Origin: Pseudomonas sp. AL03
GTDB taxonomy: Bacteria; Pseudomonadota; Gammaproteobacteria; Pseudomonadales; Pseudomonadaceae
Direction of reading: 5' to 3'
NCBI RefSeq assembly: GCF_029960815.1
Contig: NZ_JASBRE010000002.1
Span: 342,256-406,255 of the forward strand
Length of the DNA: 64,000 nt
Shown here: piece by piece, positions 48,141 to 57,385 of the stretch
Layout: the number at the start of each line of letters is the position of its first letter
Numbering within the stretch: the first letter of the stretch is position 1
Position numbers and translations under genes: made by a program
The notes under the pieces: model-generated
What the model was told of the DNA's origin: nothing
The model's database searches: none
The model's input: the letters and a program-made list of their open reading frames with translations, nothing else

Positions 48141-48761
48141 ATGCTCAAGCAAGCACTGGCGCAAAACGGTCTGATCGCGATCCTGCGTGGCCTGCGCCCG
48201 CAAGAAGCGGCAGCCATCGGCGAAGTCCTTTACGCCGCCGGATTTCGCGTCATCGAAGTGCCGCTTAATTCCCCTGAACCGTACGAAAGTATCCGCATCC
48301 TGCGCAGTACGTTGCCCGCCGATTGCCTGATCGGCGCGGGCACGGTGTTGACGCCGGAACAGGTCGAGCAAGTGAAAGCAGCGGGGGGCCAAGTGATCGT
48401 CATGCCTCACGGCGATGCCAAGGTGTTGCGCGCAGCGAAAGCGGCGGGATTGTTCCTGTCGCCGGGTGTGGCGACGCCGACTGAGGCCTTCGCCGCGTTG
48501 GCCGAAGGGGCGGACGTGCTGAAGATGTTCCCGGCCGAGCAGCTGAGCCCGGCAGTCGTCAAAGCCTGGCTTGCGGTGCTGCCGGCCGGAACCATTTTGG
48601 CGCCGGTCGGCGGGATCACGCCGGACAACATGCAGGTGTTTATCGACGCTGGCGTCAAAGGGTTCGGACTGGGTTCCGGATTGTTCAAACCGGGCATGAC
48701 GCCTGAGGAAGTGGCCGTAAACGCCAAGGCCTACGTAGCTGCCTGGAAAGCCCTTCGCTAA
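48141..48761 (+). CDS. dgoA: 2-dehydro-3-deoxy-6-phosphogalactonate aldolase
   Basis: A 206-residue class I aldolase of the KDPG/KDPGal family: IAILRGLRPQEA, EVPLNSPEPYESI, GAGTVLTPEQV and the Schiff-base lysine in FPAEQLSP-preceding DVLKMFPAE. It cleaves KDPGal to pyruvate and glyceraldehyde 3-phosphate. GGAGG precedes ATG 48141. Confidence 0.94.
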   Translation: MLKQALAQNGLIAILRGLRPQEAAAIGEVLYAAGFRVIEVPLNSPEPYESIRILRSTLPADCLIGAGTVLTPEQVEQVKAAGGQVIVMPHGDAKVLRAAKAAGLFLSPGVATPTEAFAALAEGADVLKMFPAEQLSPAVVKAWLAVLPAGTILAPVGGITPDNMQVFIDAGVKGFGLGSGLFKPGMTPEEVAVNAKAYVAAWKALR

Positions 48762-48824
48762 GACTTTTTTGGCGCTGCGAGCGCTACATCTATAAGAGCT
48801 GCACTTATAAAAAGAGAGCAAAAG

Positions 48825-49973
48825 ATGAAAATCACCCAACTGACCACCTTCATCGTTCCGCCGCGCTGGTGCTTCCTCAAGATCGAAACCGACGAGGGCG
48901 TGACCGGCTGGGGCGAACCCGTGGTCGAAGGCCGCGCGCACACGGTTGCCGCCGCCGTTGAAGAATTGTCCGACTACCTGATCGGCAAAGACCCACGCAA
49001 CATCGAAGACATCTGGACCGTGCTTTACCGTGGCGGCTTCTACCGTGGCGGCGCGATCCACATGAGCGCGCTGGCCGGTATCGATCAGGCCTTATGGGAC
49101 ATCAAGGGCAAGGCGCTGGGTGTGTCGGTCAGCGACCTGCTCGGTGGTCAGGTGCGAGACAAGATTCGCGTCTACTCGTGGATCGGCGGTGACCGCCCGG
49201 CGGACACCGCTCGCGCCGCGAAAGAAGCCGTCGAGCGTGGTTTCACTGCCGTGAAAATGAACGGCACCGAAGAGCTGCAGTTCCTCGATTCCTTCGAGAA
49301 AGTCGACCTGGCCCTGGCCAACGTCGCCGCCGTGCGTGACGCGGTCGGCCCGAACGTCGGCATCGGCGTGGACTTCCATGGCCGGGTGCACAAACCCATG
49401 GCCAAGGTGCTGATGAAGGAACTCGATCCGTACAAACTGATGTTCATCGAAGAGCCGGTGCTCAGTGAGAACTACGAAGCGCTGAAGGAACTGGCGCCGC
49501 TGACCAGCACTCCGATTGCCCTCGGCGAGCGGCTGTTCTCGCGCTGGGATTTCAAACGTGTGCTCAGCGAAGGTTATGTCGACATCATTCAGCCAGATGC
49601 GTCGCACGCTGGCGGCATCACCGAAACCCGCAAAATCGCCAACATGGCCGAAGCCTATGACGTGGCGCTGGCGCTGCATTGCCCGCTGGGCCCGATTGCA
49701 TTGGCGGCGTGCCTGCAACTGGATGCGGTTTGCTACAACGCGTTCATCCAGGAACAGAGCCTGGGCATCCATTACAACGAAAGCAACGACCTGCTGGATT
49801 ACGTCAAGGATCCACGGGTGTTCGACTACGAAAAAGGCTTCGTGAAAATCCCCAACGGCCCGGGACTGGGGATCGAGATCAACGAGGAATACGTCATCGA
49901 ACGCGCGGCCGTCGGCCACCGCTGGCGCAACCCGATCTGGCGCCATGCCGATGGCAGCTTTGCCGAGTGGTGA
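48825..49973 (+). CDS. dgoD: D-galactonate dehydratase
   Basis: A 382-residue enolase-superfamily enzyme of the mandelate racemase group. Metal ligands in [22 protein letters not shown] and [10 protein letters not shown]-terminal [14 protein letters not shown]. Near-identical in layout to E. coli DgoD. Converts galactonate to 2-keto-3-deoxygalactonate. GAGAG precedes ATG 48825. Confidence 0.95.
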   Translation: MKITQLTTFIVPPRWCFLKIETDEGVTGWGEPVVEGRAHTVAAAVEELSDYLIGKDPRNIEDIWTVLYRGGFYRGGAIHMSALAGIDQALWDIKGKALGVSVSDLLGGQVRDKIRVYSWIGGDRPADTARAAKEAVERGFTAVKMNGTEELQFLDSFEKVDLALANVAAVRDAVGPNVGIGVDFHGRVHKPMAKVLMKELDPYKLMFIEEPVLSENYEALKELAPLTSTPIALGERLFSRWDFKRVLSEGYVDIIQPDASHAGGITETRKIANMAEAYDVALALHCPLGPIALAACLQLDAVCYNAFIQEQSLGIHYNESNDLLDYVKDPRVFDYEKGFVKIPNGPGLGIEINEEYVIERAAVGHRWRNPIWRHADGSFAEW

Positions 49974-49994
49974 GTTCTGTCTGACCCCACTGCG

Positions 49995-50029
49995 GTGATC
50001 GTTCCCACGCTCCGCGTGGGAACGATCAC
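49995..50029. repeat. Hairpin repeat between dgoD and dgoT
   Basis: GTGATCGTTCCCACG/CGTGGGAACGATCAC, 35-base palindrome, second copy of the element at 39521. Inside the presumed operon it may stabilise dgoKAD mRNA relative to dgoT. Confidence 0.75.
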
Positions 50030-50061
50030 GCCCTCAATAAACATAAGAAGAGGCACTCCCC

Positions 50062-51372
50062 ATGCAACCGCAAACCCTCACTGGGCAGGCGACGTTGGTG
50101 ACGCCCAGCCGCAAGCGTTTTTTCATCATGGTCCTGTTGTTTATCACCGTGGTGATCAACTACCTGGACCGCAGCAACCTGTCCATCGCCGCTCCGGCGT
50201 TGACCAGCGAACTGGGCATCGATCCGATTCATGTCGGTCTGATTTTCTCCGCATTCGGCTGGACTTACGCCGCCATGCAAATCCCCGGCGGCTGGCTGGT
50301 GGATCGCGTCCCGCCGCGGATTCTTTACAGCGTCGCGCTGCTGTTATGGTCGATCGCCACGGTGATGCTCGGCTTCGCGGCCAGCTTCATCGCACTGTTC
50401 GTGTTGCGTATGGCGGTCGGCGCACTGGAAGCACCGGCATACCCGATCAACAGCCGTGTGGTCACCACCTGGTTTCCCGAACGCGAGCGTGCCACAGCTA
50501 TCGGTTTTTACACGTCCGGGCAATTCGTCGGTCTGGCGTTCCTGACCCCTGTATTGGCTTGGCTGCAGCATCACTATGGTTGGCACATGGTGTTTGTCAG
50601 CACCGGTGCGGTGGGCATTCTCTGGGCGGTAATCTGGTACGCGGTGTACCGCGAGCCACGGGATTTCAAAGGTGCTAATGACGCCGAAATCGACCTGATC
50701 CGCGAGGGCGGCGGGTTGGTGGATATCCAGGCTGAACACGCCAAAGTCAAAGCCAAATTCAGCTGGATCGACCTCGGCATCGTGCTGACCAAACGCAAAT
50801 TGTGGGGTATTTACCTCGGCCAGTTTTGCCTCAACTCGACGTTGTGGTTTTTTCTGACGTGGTTCCCGACCTACCTGGTGAAATATCGCGGCATGGACTT
50901 CATCAAGTCCGGCCTATTGGCGTCGCTGCCGTTTCTCGCCGCCTTCGTCGGTGTGCTGTGTTCGGGGTTTTTTTCCGACTGGCTGATCCGCCGCGGTTAC
51001 ACCGTGGGGTTCGCTCGCAAGTTGCCAATCATTGGCGGCCTGCTGATTTCCACCTCGATCATCGGCGCCAACTTCGTCGAGTCGACACCGCTGGTGATTG
51101 CCTTCCTCGCGTTGGCGTTCTTCGGTAACGGGCTGGCTTCGATCACCTGGTCGCTGGTTTCAACGTTGGCCCCGGCGCGATTGCTGGGATTGACCGGCGG
51201 AGTGTTCAACTTCATCGGCAATCTGTCGGCGATTACCACGCCGATCGTCATCGGTTTCCTCGCCACCGGTGATTCGTTTGCCCCGGCGATCACCTACATC
51301 TCGGTTCTGGCGTTGATTGGTGCGCTTTCCTACATCTTGCTGGTAGGCAAGGTCGAGCGTATCAAGTTGTAG
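50062..51372 (+). CDS. dgoT: MFS D-galactonate transporter
   Basis: A 436-residue ACS-family (anion:cation symporter) MFS protein with 12 helices, the family start FFIMVLLFITVVINYLDRSNLSIA and the loop GGWLVDRVPPR. E. coli DgoT imports galactonate with protons. Placed after dgoD. ACS members also move glucarate and other sugar acids, so the substrate is by context. Confidence 0.88.
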   Translation: MQPQTLTGQATLVTPSRKRFFIMVLLFITVVINYLDRSNLSIAAPALTSELGIDPIHVGLIFSAFGWTYAAMQIPGGWLVDRVPPRILYSVALLLWSIATVMLGFAASFIALFVLRMAVGALEAPAYPINSRVVTTWFPERERATAIGFYTSGQFVGLAFLTPVLAWLQHHYGWHMVFVSTGAVGILWAVIWYAVYREPRDFKGANDAEIDLIREGGGLVDIQAEHAKVKAKFSWIDLGIVLTKRKLWGIYLGQFCLNSTLWFFLTWFPTYLVKYRGMDFIKSGLLASLPFLAAFVGVLCSGFFSDWLIRRGYTVGFARKLPIIGGLLISTSIIGANFVESTPLVIAFLALAFFGNGLASITWSLVSTLAPARLLGLTGGVFNFIGNLSAITTPIVIGFLATGDSFAPAITYISVLALIGALSYILLVGKVERIKL

Positions 51373-51432
51373 TCGCAGCCGTCGGGCGACCATAATGCCG
51401 CCCGTTCACTCGCTCAACGGTAAAGGCTGGAT

Positions 51433-52236
51433 ATGCAGGAAGACGCCCCAAAAATCGCCAAGGACGCCGCACCGACCGGCACCCAGACACTGCTTCGTGG
51501 TTTGGGTGTGGTTCAGGCCGTGGCCAGTGGTGCCCGCGATCTCAAGGAAATCGCTCGGCTGATCGGCACCACACGCAGCACCACCCATCGTCTGGCCAGT
51601 TGCCTGGTGGACGAGCGTTACCTGCGTGTGGTGCCGCAAGTCGGTTATCTGTTGGGGCCGAAACTGATCGAACTGGGTTTCCAGGCGCGCGAAGAGCTGC
51701 CGCTGGTGACCCTTGCTGGGCCGTATCTGGATGAGTTGTCGGCGTTGACGGGCGACACCATTCATTTGGCGATTCGTGAAGGCGACGAGGTGCTGTACCT
51801 GCACAAGAATCCGGGGCGCAATGGCCCGGAAATGCGTTCGCGGGTCGGCCATCGCATGCCGTTGGCGCGTACCGGGATCGGCAAGGCATTGATGCTCGAT
51901 GACACGCGGGAAGAATGGCAGCGGTTGTACGAAGTCAGTTTGCCGGCGGGTGGGAAAAATCAGTTCTGGCCGCAACACCCGGAGCAGTCCTGGGAGCAGT
52001 TTCAGCAGCGCATGGTCGAGTATGTGGCGGGCGGTTATGCCTTCGATCTGGAAGACAATGAACCGTCGATCCGCTGCGTGGCGGCGCCGATCCGCGATGC
52101 CAGCAAACGCATCGTCGCCGGCATCAGCATCGCCAGCACCGTGCCGTATATGCCGCTGGAGAAAATGGCCGAGCTGATTCCCCTGATCAAAGGGGTCACA
52201 GCCCGGCTGTCGGCGGAGCTTGGCGCTAGGGTCTGA
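51433..52236 (+). CDS. IclR family transcriptional regulator
   Basis: A 267-residue regulator: N-terminal winged helix (LKEIARLIGTTRSTTHRLASCLVDERYL) and C-terminal IclR effector domain (RSRVGHRMPLARTGIGKALM ... GGYAFDLEDNEPSIRCVAAPIRD). It lies downstream of dgoT on the same strand and likely controls the dgo genes; it is a candidate to bind motif B. Starts ATG 51433 with AAAGG upstream. Confidence 0.88.
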   Translation: MQEDAPKIAKDAAPTGTQTLLRGLGVVQAVASGARDLKEIARLIGTTRSTTHRLASCLVDERYLRVVPQVGYLLGPKLIELGFQAREELPLVTLAGPYLDELSALTGDTIHLAIREGDEVLYLHKNPGRNGPEMRSRVGHRMPLARTGIGKALMLDDTREEWQRLYEVSLPAGGKNQFWPQHPEQSWEQFQQRMVEYVAGGYAFDLEDNEPSIRCVAAPIRDASKRIVAGISIASTVPYMPLEKMAELIPLIKGVTARLSAELGARV

Positions 52237-53289
52237 TCAGACCTTCAGTGTCGCCATATCGATCACGAAACGGTACTTCACATCACCTGCAATCATGCGG
52301 GCGTAAGCCTCGTTGATCTGGCGGATGTCGAGCATTTCGATGTCGCAGGTGATGTTGTGTTCGGCGCAGAAATCCAGCACTTCCTGGGTTTCTGCGATGC
52401 CGCCGATCAGCGAGCCGGCCAATACGCGACGGCTCATCACCAGTTTGCCGGCGTGGACCGGTGGATCGACCGGTTCGATCAGCCCGACCAGAATGTGCAC
52501 GCCGTCGAAACGCAGCGTATCGAGGTAGGGGTTGAGGTCGTGCTGCACCGGAATGGTGTCCAGCAGGAAGTCGAAATGTCCTGCCGCGGCCTTCATCTGT
52601 TCGGCATCGGTGGACACGATCACGTGGTCCGCACCTTGGCGACGACCTTCTTCAGCCTTGCTCGCCGAGCGAGTGAACAGCGTGACTTCGGCGCCCATCG
52701 CCTTGGCGAACTTGATGCCCATGTGGCCGAGGCCGCCCATGCCGAGAATCCCGACCTTGTCGCCCGCTTTCACGCCGTAGTGCTTGAGCGGCGAGTAGGT
52801 GGTGATACCGGCGCAGAGGATCGGCGCGGCGCTGGCCAGGTCGAGTTTTTCCGGGATGCGCACGACGAAGTGTTCGCTGACCACGATGCTGTCGGAATAG
52901 CCGCCCATGGTGTTGCTGCCATCGACGCGGTCTGGGGTGGCGTAGGTCATGGTCGGACCTTCGAGGCAGTATTGCTCGAGGTCCGATTGGCAGGCTTCGC
53001 AGCTGCGGCAGGAATCAACCATACAGCCGACGCCGACCAGATCGCCGACTTTGTGCTGGGTGACGTTCGCACCGACGGCGGTAACTTTGCCTACGATCTC
53101 GTGGCCAGGCATCAGCGGGTAAACGGCAATGCCCCACTCGTTGCGTGCCTGGTGGATGTCGGAATGGCAGACGCCGCAGTAGAGAATATCGATCGCGACG
53201 TCGTCGGCCCGTGGGCTGCGGCGCTCGAATTTCACGGGGGCGAGGGGAGTGGTGGCCGACTGGGCGGCGTATCCGATGGCGGTGTACAT
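52237..53289 (-). CDS. Zinc-dependent NAD(P) alcohol dehydrogenase (YahK/cinnamyl-alcohol type)
   Basis: A 350-residue medium-chain dehydrogenase: catalytic zinc ligands CGVCHSD and GHEIVG, structural zinc cysteines in CMVDSCRSCEACQSDLEQYC, cofactor loop GMGGLGHMGIKFAKAMG. It reduces aldehydes with NADPH. The ATG at 53289 (MYTAIGYAA) is chosen; a start 18 codons upstream has no support. Divergent from an AraC regulator, probably its activator. Confidence 0.92.
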   Translation of the reverse strand: MYTAIGYAAQSATTPLAPVKFERRSPRADDVAIDILYCGVCHSDIHQARNEWGIAVYPLMPGHEIVGKVTAVGANVTQHKVGDLVGVGCMVDSCRSCEACQSDLEQYCLEGPTMTYATPDRVDGSNTMGGYSDSIVVSEHFVVRIPEKLDLASAAPILCAGITTYSPLKHYGVKAGDKVGILGMGGLGHMGIKFAKAMGAEVTLFTRSASKAEEGRRQGADHVIVSTDAEQMKAAAGHFDFLLDTIPVQHDLNPYLDTLRFDGVHILVGLIEPVDPPVHAGKLVMSRRVLAGSLIGGIAETQEVLDFCAEHNITCDIEMLDIRQINEAYARMIAGDVKYRFVIDMATLKV

Positions 53290-53480
53290 GATGAACCTCG
53301 CAAAAGCTGTGACAGGTGAGGTGGCACATTCTGGGCGCCGCACCTGTCACCGGCCATGGCGATTCCTCCGGGTGTCATGCCTAATCCTCCGGCATCAGCC
53401 TTCAATGGGTCGCATTGGCGATCAGACCTGCGATGATGCTTTCATCCCTTTTTCCGCGACTTTTTTTGTGAAGAGCTCTC

Positions 53481-54371
53481 ATGTTGTTGACCCGACATCT
53501 CGATGCCAATGCCACGCTGGTTTCGCTGATTCAACCTTTGACTAATCGCGATGGTTTCGCGCCCACGGCGTTGCCGGGTGTTCAGGTTTTGCGGGCCAGT
53601 TGTGATGTGGCTCGCGGCCCGCAGATCTACGAGCCGAGTCTGGTCATCATCGCCCAGGGCAGCAAGTTGGCGTATCTGGGGCCGCGTACGCTGGAGTACG
53701 GCGCCGGGCATTATTTGATTCAGGCATTGCCGGTGCCGTTCGAATGCGAGACGTTTTCGGCGCCGGATGGGCCGATGCTGGGCGTTTCCATCGCCATTGA
53801 CCGGGTGTTGCTCGGTGAGTTGGTCTTGGCCATGGGGCTGGCGCCGGGGCGTAGTATTCCGGCGCAAACGCCAGAGTCCATGACCTCGGCGGTGCTCGAC
53901 GATGCGATGCGTGGTTGTGTTGAACGGCTGCTGCGTTGCCTGCACGATCCGCTGGAATGCCAGGTTATGGGGCAGGCGCGATTGCGCGAGTTGTTGTTCG
54001 TCGCCTTGCGTGGGCCGCAAGCCGATGTGCTGCGGGCGCTGGTCGAACAGCAGGGGCAGTTCGCCCGGATCGCGGCGTCGCTCAGCCATCTGCATGCGCA
54101 TTACACCGAGCCGCTGAACGTCGAAACCCTGGCCAGTTGCGCGAACATGAGTGCGTCGACCTTTCATGAGCATTTCAAACGCAGCACGTTGTTGTCGCCA
54201 GTGCAGTACTTGAAGCGCTTGCGCTTGCTCAAGGCGCAGCAGTTGTTGCTTGCCGAAGGTTTGGGCGTGGCACAGGTGGCGCATCGGGTCGGGTATCAAA
54301 GTACGTCGCAGTTCAGTCGCGAGTACAAGCGCTACTTCGAGCGTAATCCGGGCGATGAGCGCGCTGCCTGA
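53481..54371 (+). CDS. AraC family regulator with AraC_N (PF06719-type) domain
   Basis: A 296-residue regulator: N-terminal cupin-like domain (YEPSLVIIAQGSKLAYLG ... YLIQALPVPFECET) and a C-terminal pair of helix-turn-helix motifs (NVETLASCANMSASTFHEHFK; VAHRVGYQSTSQFSREYKRYF). Regulators of this type usually sit beside the oxidoreductase they control; the alcohol dehydrogenase is 191 bases away in the opposite direction. Confidence 0.9.
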   Translation: MLLTRHLDANATLVSLIQPLTNRDGFAPTALPGVQVLRASCDVARGPQIYEPSLVIIAQGSKLAYLGPRTLEYGAGHYLIQALPVPFECETFSAPDGPMLGVSIAIDRVLLGELVLAMGLAPGRSIPAQTPESMTSAVLDDAMRGCVERLLRCLHDPLECQVMGQARLRELLFVALRGPQADVLRALVEQQGQFARIAASLSHLHAHYTEPLNVETLASCANMSASTFHEHFKRSTLLSPVQYLKRLRLLKAQQLLLAEGLGVAQVAHRVGYQSTSQFSREYKRYFERNPGDERAA

Positions 54372-54375
54372 CGGA

Positions 54376-54404
54376 CAACAAAAAGGCCCCCGTTCGGGAG
54401 CCTT
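54376..54404 (-). terminator. Terminator of the ETF-QO gene
   Basis: On the minus strand AAGGCTCCCG-AA-CGGGGGCCTT followed by TTTTGTTG. It may also act on the convergent araC-type gene. Confidence 0.8.
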
Positions 54405-54422
54405 GATGTTCAGGCATTCGAC

Positions 54423-56087
54423 TTACATGTTCGGGTAAGTCGGGCCACCAGAGCCTTCCGGCGCCACCCAAGTGATGTTCTGTGCAGGGTCCTTGATGTC
54501 ACAGGTCTTGCAGTGAACGCAGTTCTGGGCGTTGATCTGGAAGCGCTTCTCGCCGTCTTCCTTGGTCACCACTTCGTACACGCCGGCCGGGCAGTAACGC
54601 TGGGCAGGCTCATCGTACAGCGGCAGGTTCTTGGCGATCGGGATGCTCGGGTCGGTCAGCTTCAGGTGGCACGGCTGTTCTTCTTCATGGTTGGTACCCG
54701 AGATGAACACCGAGCTGAGTTTGTCGAAGCTGATCTTGCCGTCCGGTTTCGGGTAGTCGATCTTCTTGCAGTCGGCCGCGAGTTTCAGGCAAGCGTAATC
54801 CGGCTTGTTGTCGTGCAAGGTGAACGGCAGTTTTCCGCCGAAGATGTTCTGGTCGAGCCAGTTGAAACCGCCGCCGACGATGGCGCCGAACTTGTGGATC
54901 GCCGGGCCGAAGTTGCGGCTGGCGAACAGTTCGTCGTAGAGCCAGCTCTTCTTGAACGCGTCGACGTAGGTGGTCAGCTCTTCGGTGCCGTCCTTCTCGG
55001 CGAACAACGCCTCGGCCACGGATTCAGCGGCGAGCATGCCGGACTTCATCGCGGTGTGGCTGCCTTTGATCTTGGCGAAGTTCAGGGTGCCGAGGTCGCA
55101 ACCGATCAGCGCGCCGCCCTTGAAGACCATTTTCGGCAGCGAGTTCAGGCCGCCCTTGCAGATGGCGCGAGCACCGTAGCTGATGCGCTTGCCGCCTTCC
55201 AGGTACTGCTTGAGCACCGGGTGATGCTTGAGGCGCTGGAACTCGTCGAACGGCGACAAGTAAGTGTTGCTGTAGGACAGGTCGACGATCAGACCCACTA
55301 CGACCTGGTTGTTTTCCAGGTGATAGAGGAACGAGCCGCCGGTGTTTTCGGTGCCCATGATCTCCAGCGGCCAGCCGGCGGTGTGGACGACCAAGCCTGG
55401 TTGGTGTTTGGTCGGATCGATTTCCCAGATTTCTTTCAGGCCGATGCCGTAGTGCTGGGCGTCGGCCTCGCTGTCGAGGTTGAAGTGCTTGATCAGCTGC
55501 TTGCCGATATGGCCGCGGCAACCTTCGGCGAACAGCGTGTACTTGCCACGCAGTTCCATGCCCGGGGTGTACAGGCCTTCTTTCGGATGACCTTCGCGGT
55601 CAACGCCCAGATCGCCCGTGATGATCCCGCGAACCACGCCGTTCTCATCGAACAGCGCTTCCTGGGCGGCGAACCCCGGGTAGATTTCTACGCCGAGGTT
55701 CTCGGCCTGCTGGGCCAGCCAGCGGCACAGGTTGCCCAGAGAGATGATGTAGTTGCCTTCGTTGTGCATGGTCTTGGGCACAAAGAAGTCAGGAATCTTC
55801 TGCGCGCTGTCAGCGTTCTTGAGAACGAAGATGTCATCGCGGGTGACCGGCGTGTTCAGCGGGGCGCCAAGTTCTTTCCAGTCCGGGAACAATTCGTTCA
55901 GGGCGCGGGGTTCGAAGATCGCGCCGGAGAGAATGTGAGCACCGACTTCGGAGCCTTTTTCGACCACGCAGACGCTGATTTCCTTACCGGCTTCGGCGGC
56001 CTTCTGCTTCAACCGGCAGGCGGCGGAAAGACCCGCGGGGCCGGCACCGACGATGACCACGTCGAATTCCATGTATTCGCGTTCCAC
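54423..56087 (-). CDS. Electron-transfer flavoprotein-ubiquinone oxidoreductase
   Basis: A 554-residue enzyme: FAD site VVIVGAGPAGLSAACRL near the N-terminus, ubiquinone region, and a C-terminal 4Fe-4S domain with CPAGVYEV and CVHCKTCDIKDP. Passes electrons from ETF (fatty-acid and amino-acid oxidation) to the quinone pool at the inner membrane. GTG start at 56087 has AGGAG seven bases upstream. Divergent from etfBA. Confidence 0.95.
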   Translation of the reverse strand: MEREYMEFDVVIVGAGPAGLSAACRLKQKAAEAGKEISVCVVEKGSEVGAHILSGAIFEPRALNELFPDWKELGAPLNTPVTRDDIFVLKNADSAQKIPDFFVPKTMHNEGNYIISLGNLCRWLAQQAENLGVEIYPGFAAQEALFDENGVVRGIITGDLGVDREGHPKEGLYTPGMELRGKYTLFAEGCRGHIGKQLIKHFNLDSEADAQHYGIGLKEIWEIDPTKHQPGLVVHTAGWPLEIMGTENTGGSFLYHLENNQVVVGLIVDLSYSNTYLSPFDEFQRLKHHPVLKQYLEGGKRISYGARAICKGGLNSLPKMVFKGGALIGCDLGTLNFAKIKGSHTAMKSGMLAAESVAEALFAEKDGTEELTTYVDAFKKSWLYDELFASRNFGPAIHKFGAIVGGGFNWLDQNIFGGKLPFTLHDNKPDYACLKLAADCKKIDYPKPDGKISFDKLSSVFISGTNHEEEQPCHLKLTDPSIPIAKNLPLYDEPAQRYCPAGVYEVVTKEDGEKRFQINAQNCVHCKTCDIKDPAQNITWVAPEGSGGPTYPNM

Positions 56088-56242
56088 AGGTTATCTCCTA
56101 CTCAAGGCTCAACAGTTTTTTCTAATTGGAGGTTTGGTGTCGCATCCATGAATTCCTGCGCAATGCAGGAAGAGGACAATCGATGAGCCACCTTTCTCTC
56201 TAAGGTGGCGCATTATATCTACACCACTCCTAGCGTCCAATA

Positions 56243-56256
56243 CAAACGTTTGTTTG
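56243..56256. promoter_or_regulatory. PsrA-type box CAAAC-N4-GTTTG
   Basis: CAAACGTTTGTTTG matches the published PsrA consensus (G/C)AAAC-N2-4-GTTT(G/C). PsrA, a TetR-type fatty-acid sensor, controls beta-oxidation genes in Pseudomonas. It lies 156 bases from the ETF-QO start and 378 from etfB, so it more likely controls ETF-QO. Confidence 0.6.
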
Positions 56257-56312
56257 AATCGGCTCAAAGCCAGAGAAATCAAAGTCACGCGGCTTATGAC
56301 TGGCCATTTTGC

Positions 56313-56350
56313 CGTATTGACCGGAATAGGCGTTCCGGTCAATATACGGT
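56313..56350. repeat. 38-base near-perfect inverted repeat between ETF-QO and etfB
   Basis: CCGTATTGACCGGAA (56313-56327) pairs with TTCCGGTCAATATACGG (56334-56350) with a two-base bulge. No T-run. The remaining 546-base gap (56088-56633) shows no gene. Function unknown: operator, leader hairpin or attenuator. Confidence 0.6.
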
Positions 56351-56633
56351 CGGTTTTGCGCTCGCCGTAGGCTGACTGTTGGTTTCAAGAGCACCTCTAA
56401 AGACAGGGCGATGGCAGTACAGGGTGATGCGCCGCGCAAGTTTGCTGCGCAGTTTACACGCCGCGATATTGAATGACTTGTCGGTCATCACTGACGAACG
56501 GTCATCTGCATCGTGAGCGCTTGTCACTTGACACCTTTGCCAGCGTTTTTAGAGGTGCCCTTGCGCCGATGAGCATCAAACCGCCAGGTTCGCCTAGGCG
56601 ACTTTCTTTTCACCGGAGAGTAACGAGGAATCC

Positions 56634-57383
56634 ATGAAGGTTCTTGTAGCTGTCAAACGCGTTGTGGATTACAACGTCAAGGTTCGCGTCAAGGCGGACA
56701 ATTCCGGCGTTGACCTCGCCAACGTAAAGATGTCGATGAACCCGTTCTGCGAAATCGCAGTGGAAGAAGCCGTACGCCTGAAAGAGAAAGGTGTTGCGAC
56801 TGAAATCGTCGTCGTCTCCATCGGCCCGTCCACCGCTCAAGAGCAACTGCGCACTGCGCTGGCTCTGGGTGCCGACCGCGCCATCCTCGTCGAATCCGCC
56901 GAAGATCTGACCTCCCTGGCCGTTGCCAAACTGTTGAAAGCCGTTGTCGACAAGGAACAGCCTCAGCTGGTGATCCTTGGCAAACAAGCCATCGACAGCG
57001 ACAACAACCAGACTGGCCAGATGCTCGCAGCCTTGAGCGGCTACGGTCAGGGCACGTTCGCGTCCAAAGTCGAAATCAGCGGCGACACCGTTGCCGTGAC
57101 TCGCGAAGTCGACGGCGGCGCGCAGACGGTTTCCCTGAAACTGCCGGCCATCGTCACCACCGACCTGCGTTTGAACGAGCCGCGCTACGCGTCCCTGCCA
57201 AACATCATGAAAGCCAAGAAGAAGCCTCTCGAAGTGCTGACTCCGGACGCTTTGGGCGTTTCCACCGCCTCCACCAACAAGACCGTGAAAGTCGAAGCGC
57301 CAGCTGCACGCAGCGCGGGTATCAAGGTCAAGTCGGTGGCTGAACTGGTCGAGAAACTGAAAAACGAAGCGAAGGTAATCTAA
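56634..57383 (+). CDS. etfB: Electron transfer flavoprotein beta subunit
   Basis: A 249-residue protein with the N-terminal [20 protein letters not shown], the signature [14 protein letters not shown] stretch at [14 protein letters not shown], and the recognition-loop region. Binds AMP and docks acyl-CoA dehydrogenases. Ribosome site CGAGGAA. Three bases before etfA. Confidence 0.96.
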   Translation: MKVLVAVKRVVDYNVKVRVKADNSGVDLANVKMSMNPFCEIAVEEAVRLKEKGVATEIVVVSIGPSTAQEQLRTALALGADRAILVESAEDLTSLAVAKLLKAVVDKEQPQLVILGKQAIDSDNNQTGQMLAALSGYGQGTFASKVEISGDTVAVTREVDGGAQTVSLKLPAIVTTDLRLNEPRYASLPNIMKAKKKPLEVLTPDALGVSTASTNKTVKVEAPAARSAGIKVKSVAELVEKLKNEAKVI

Positions 57384-57385
57384 TC

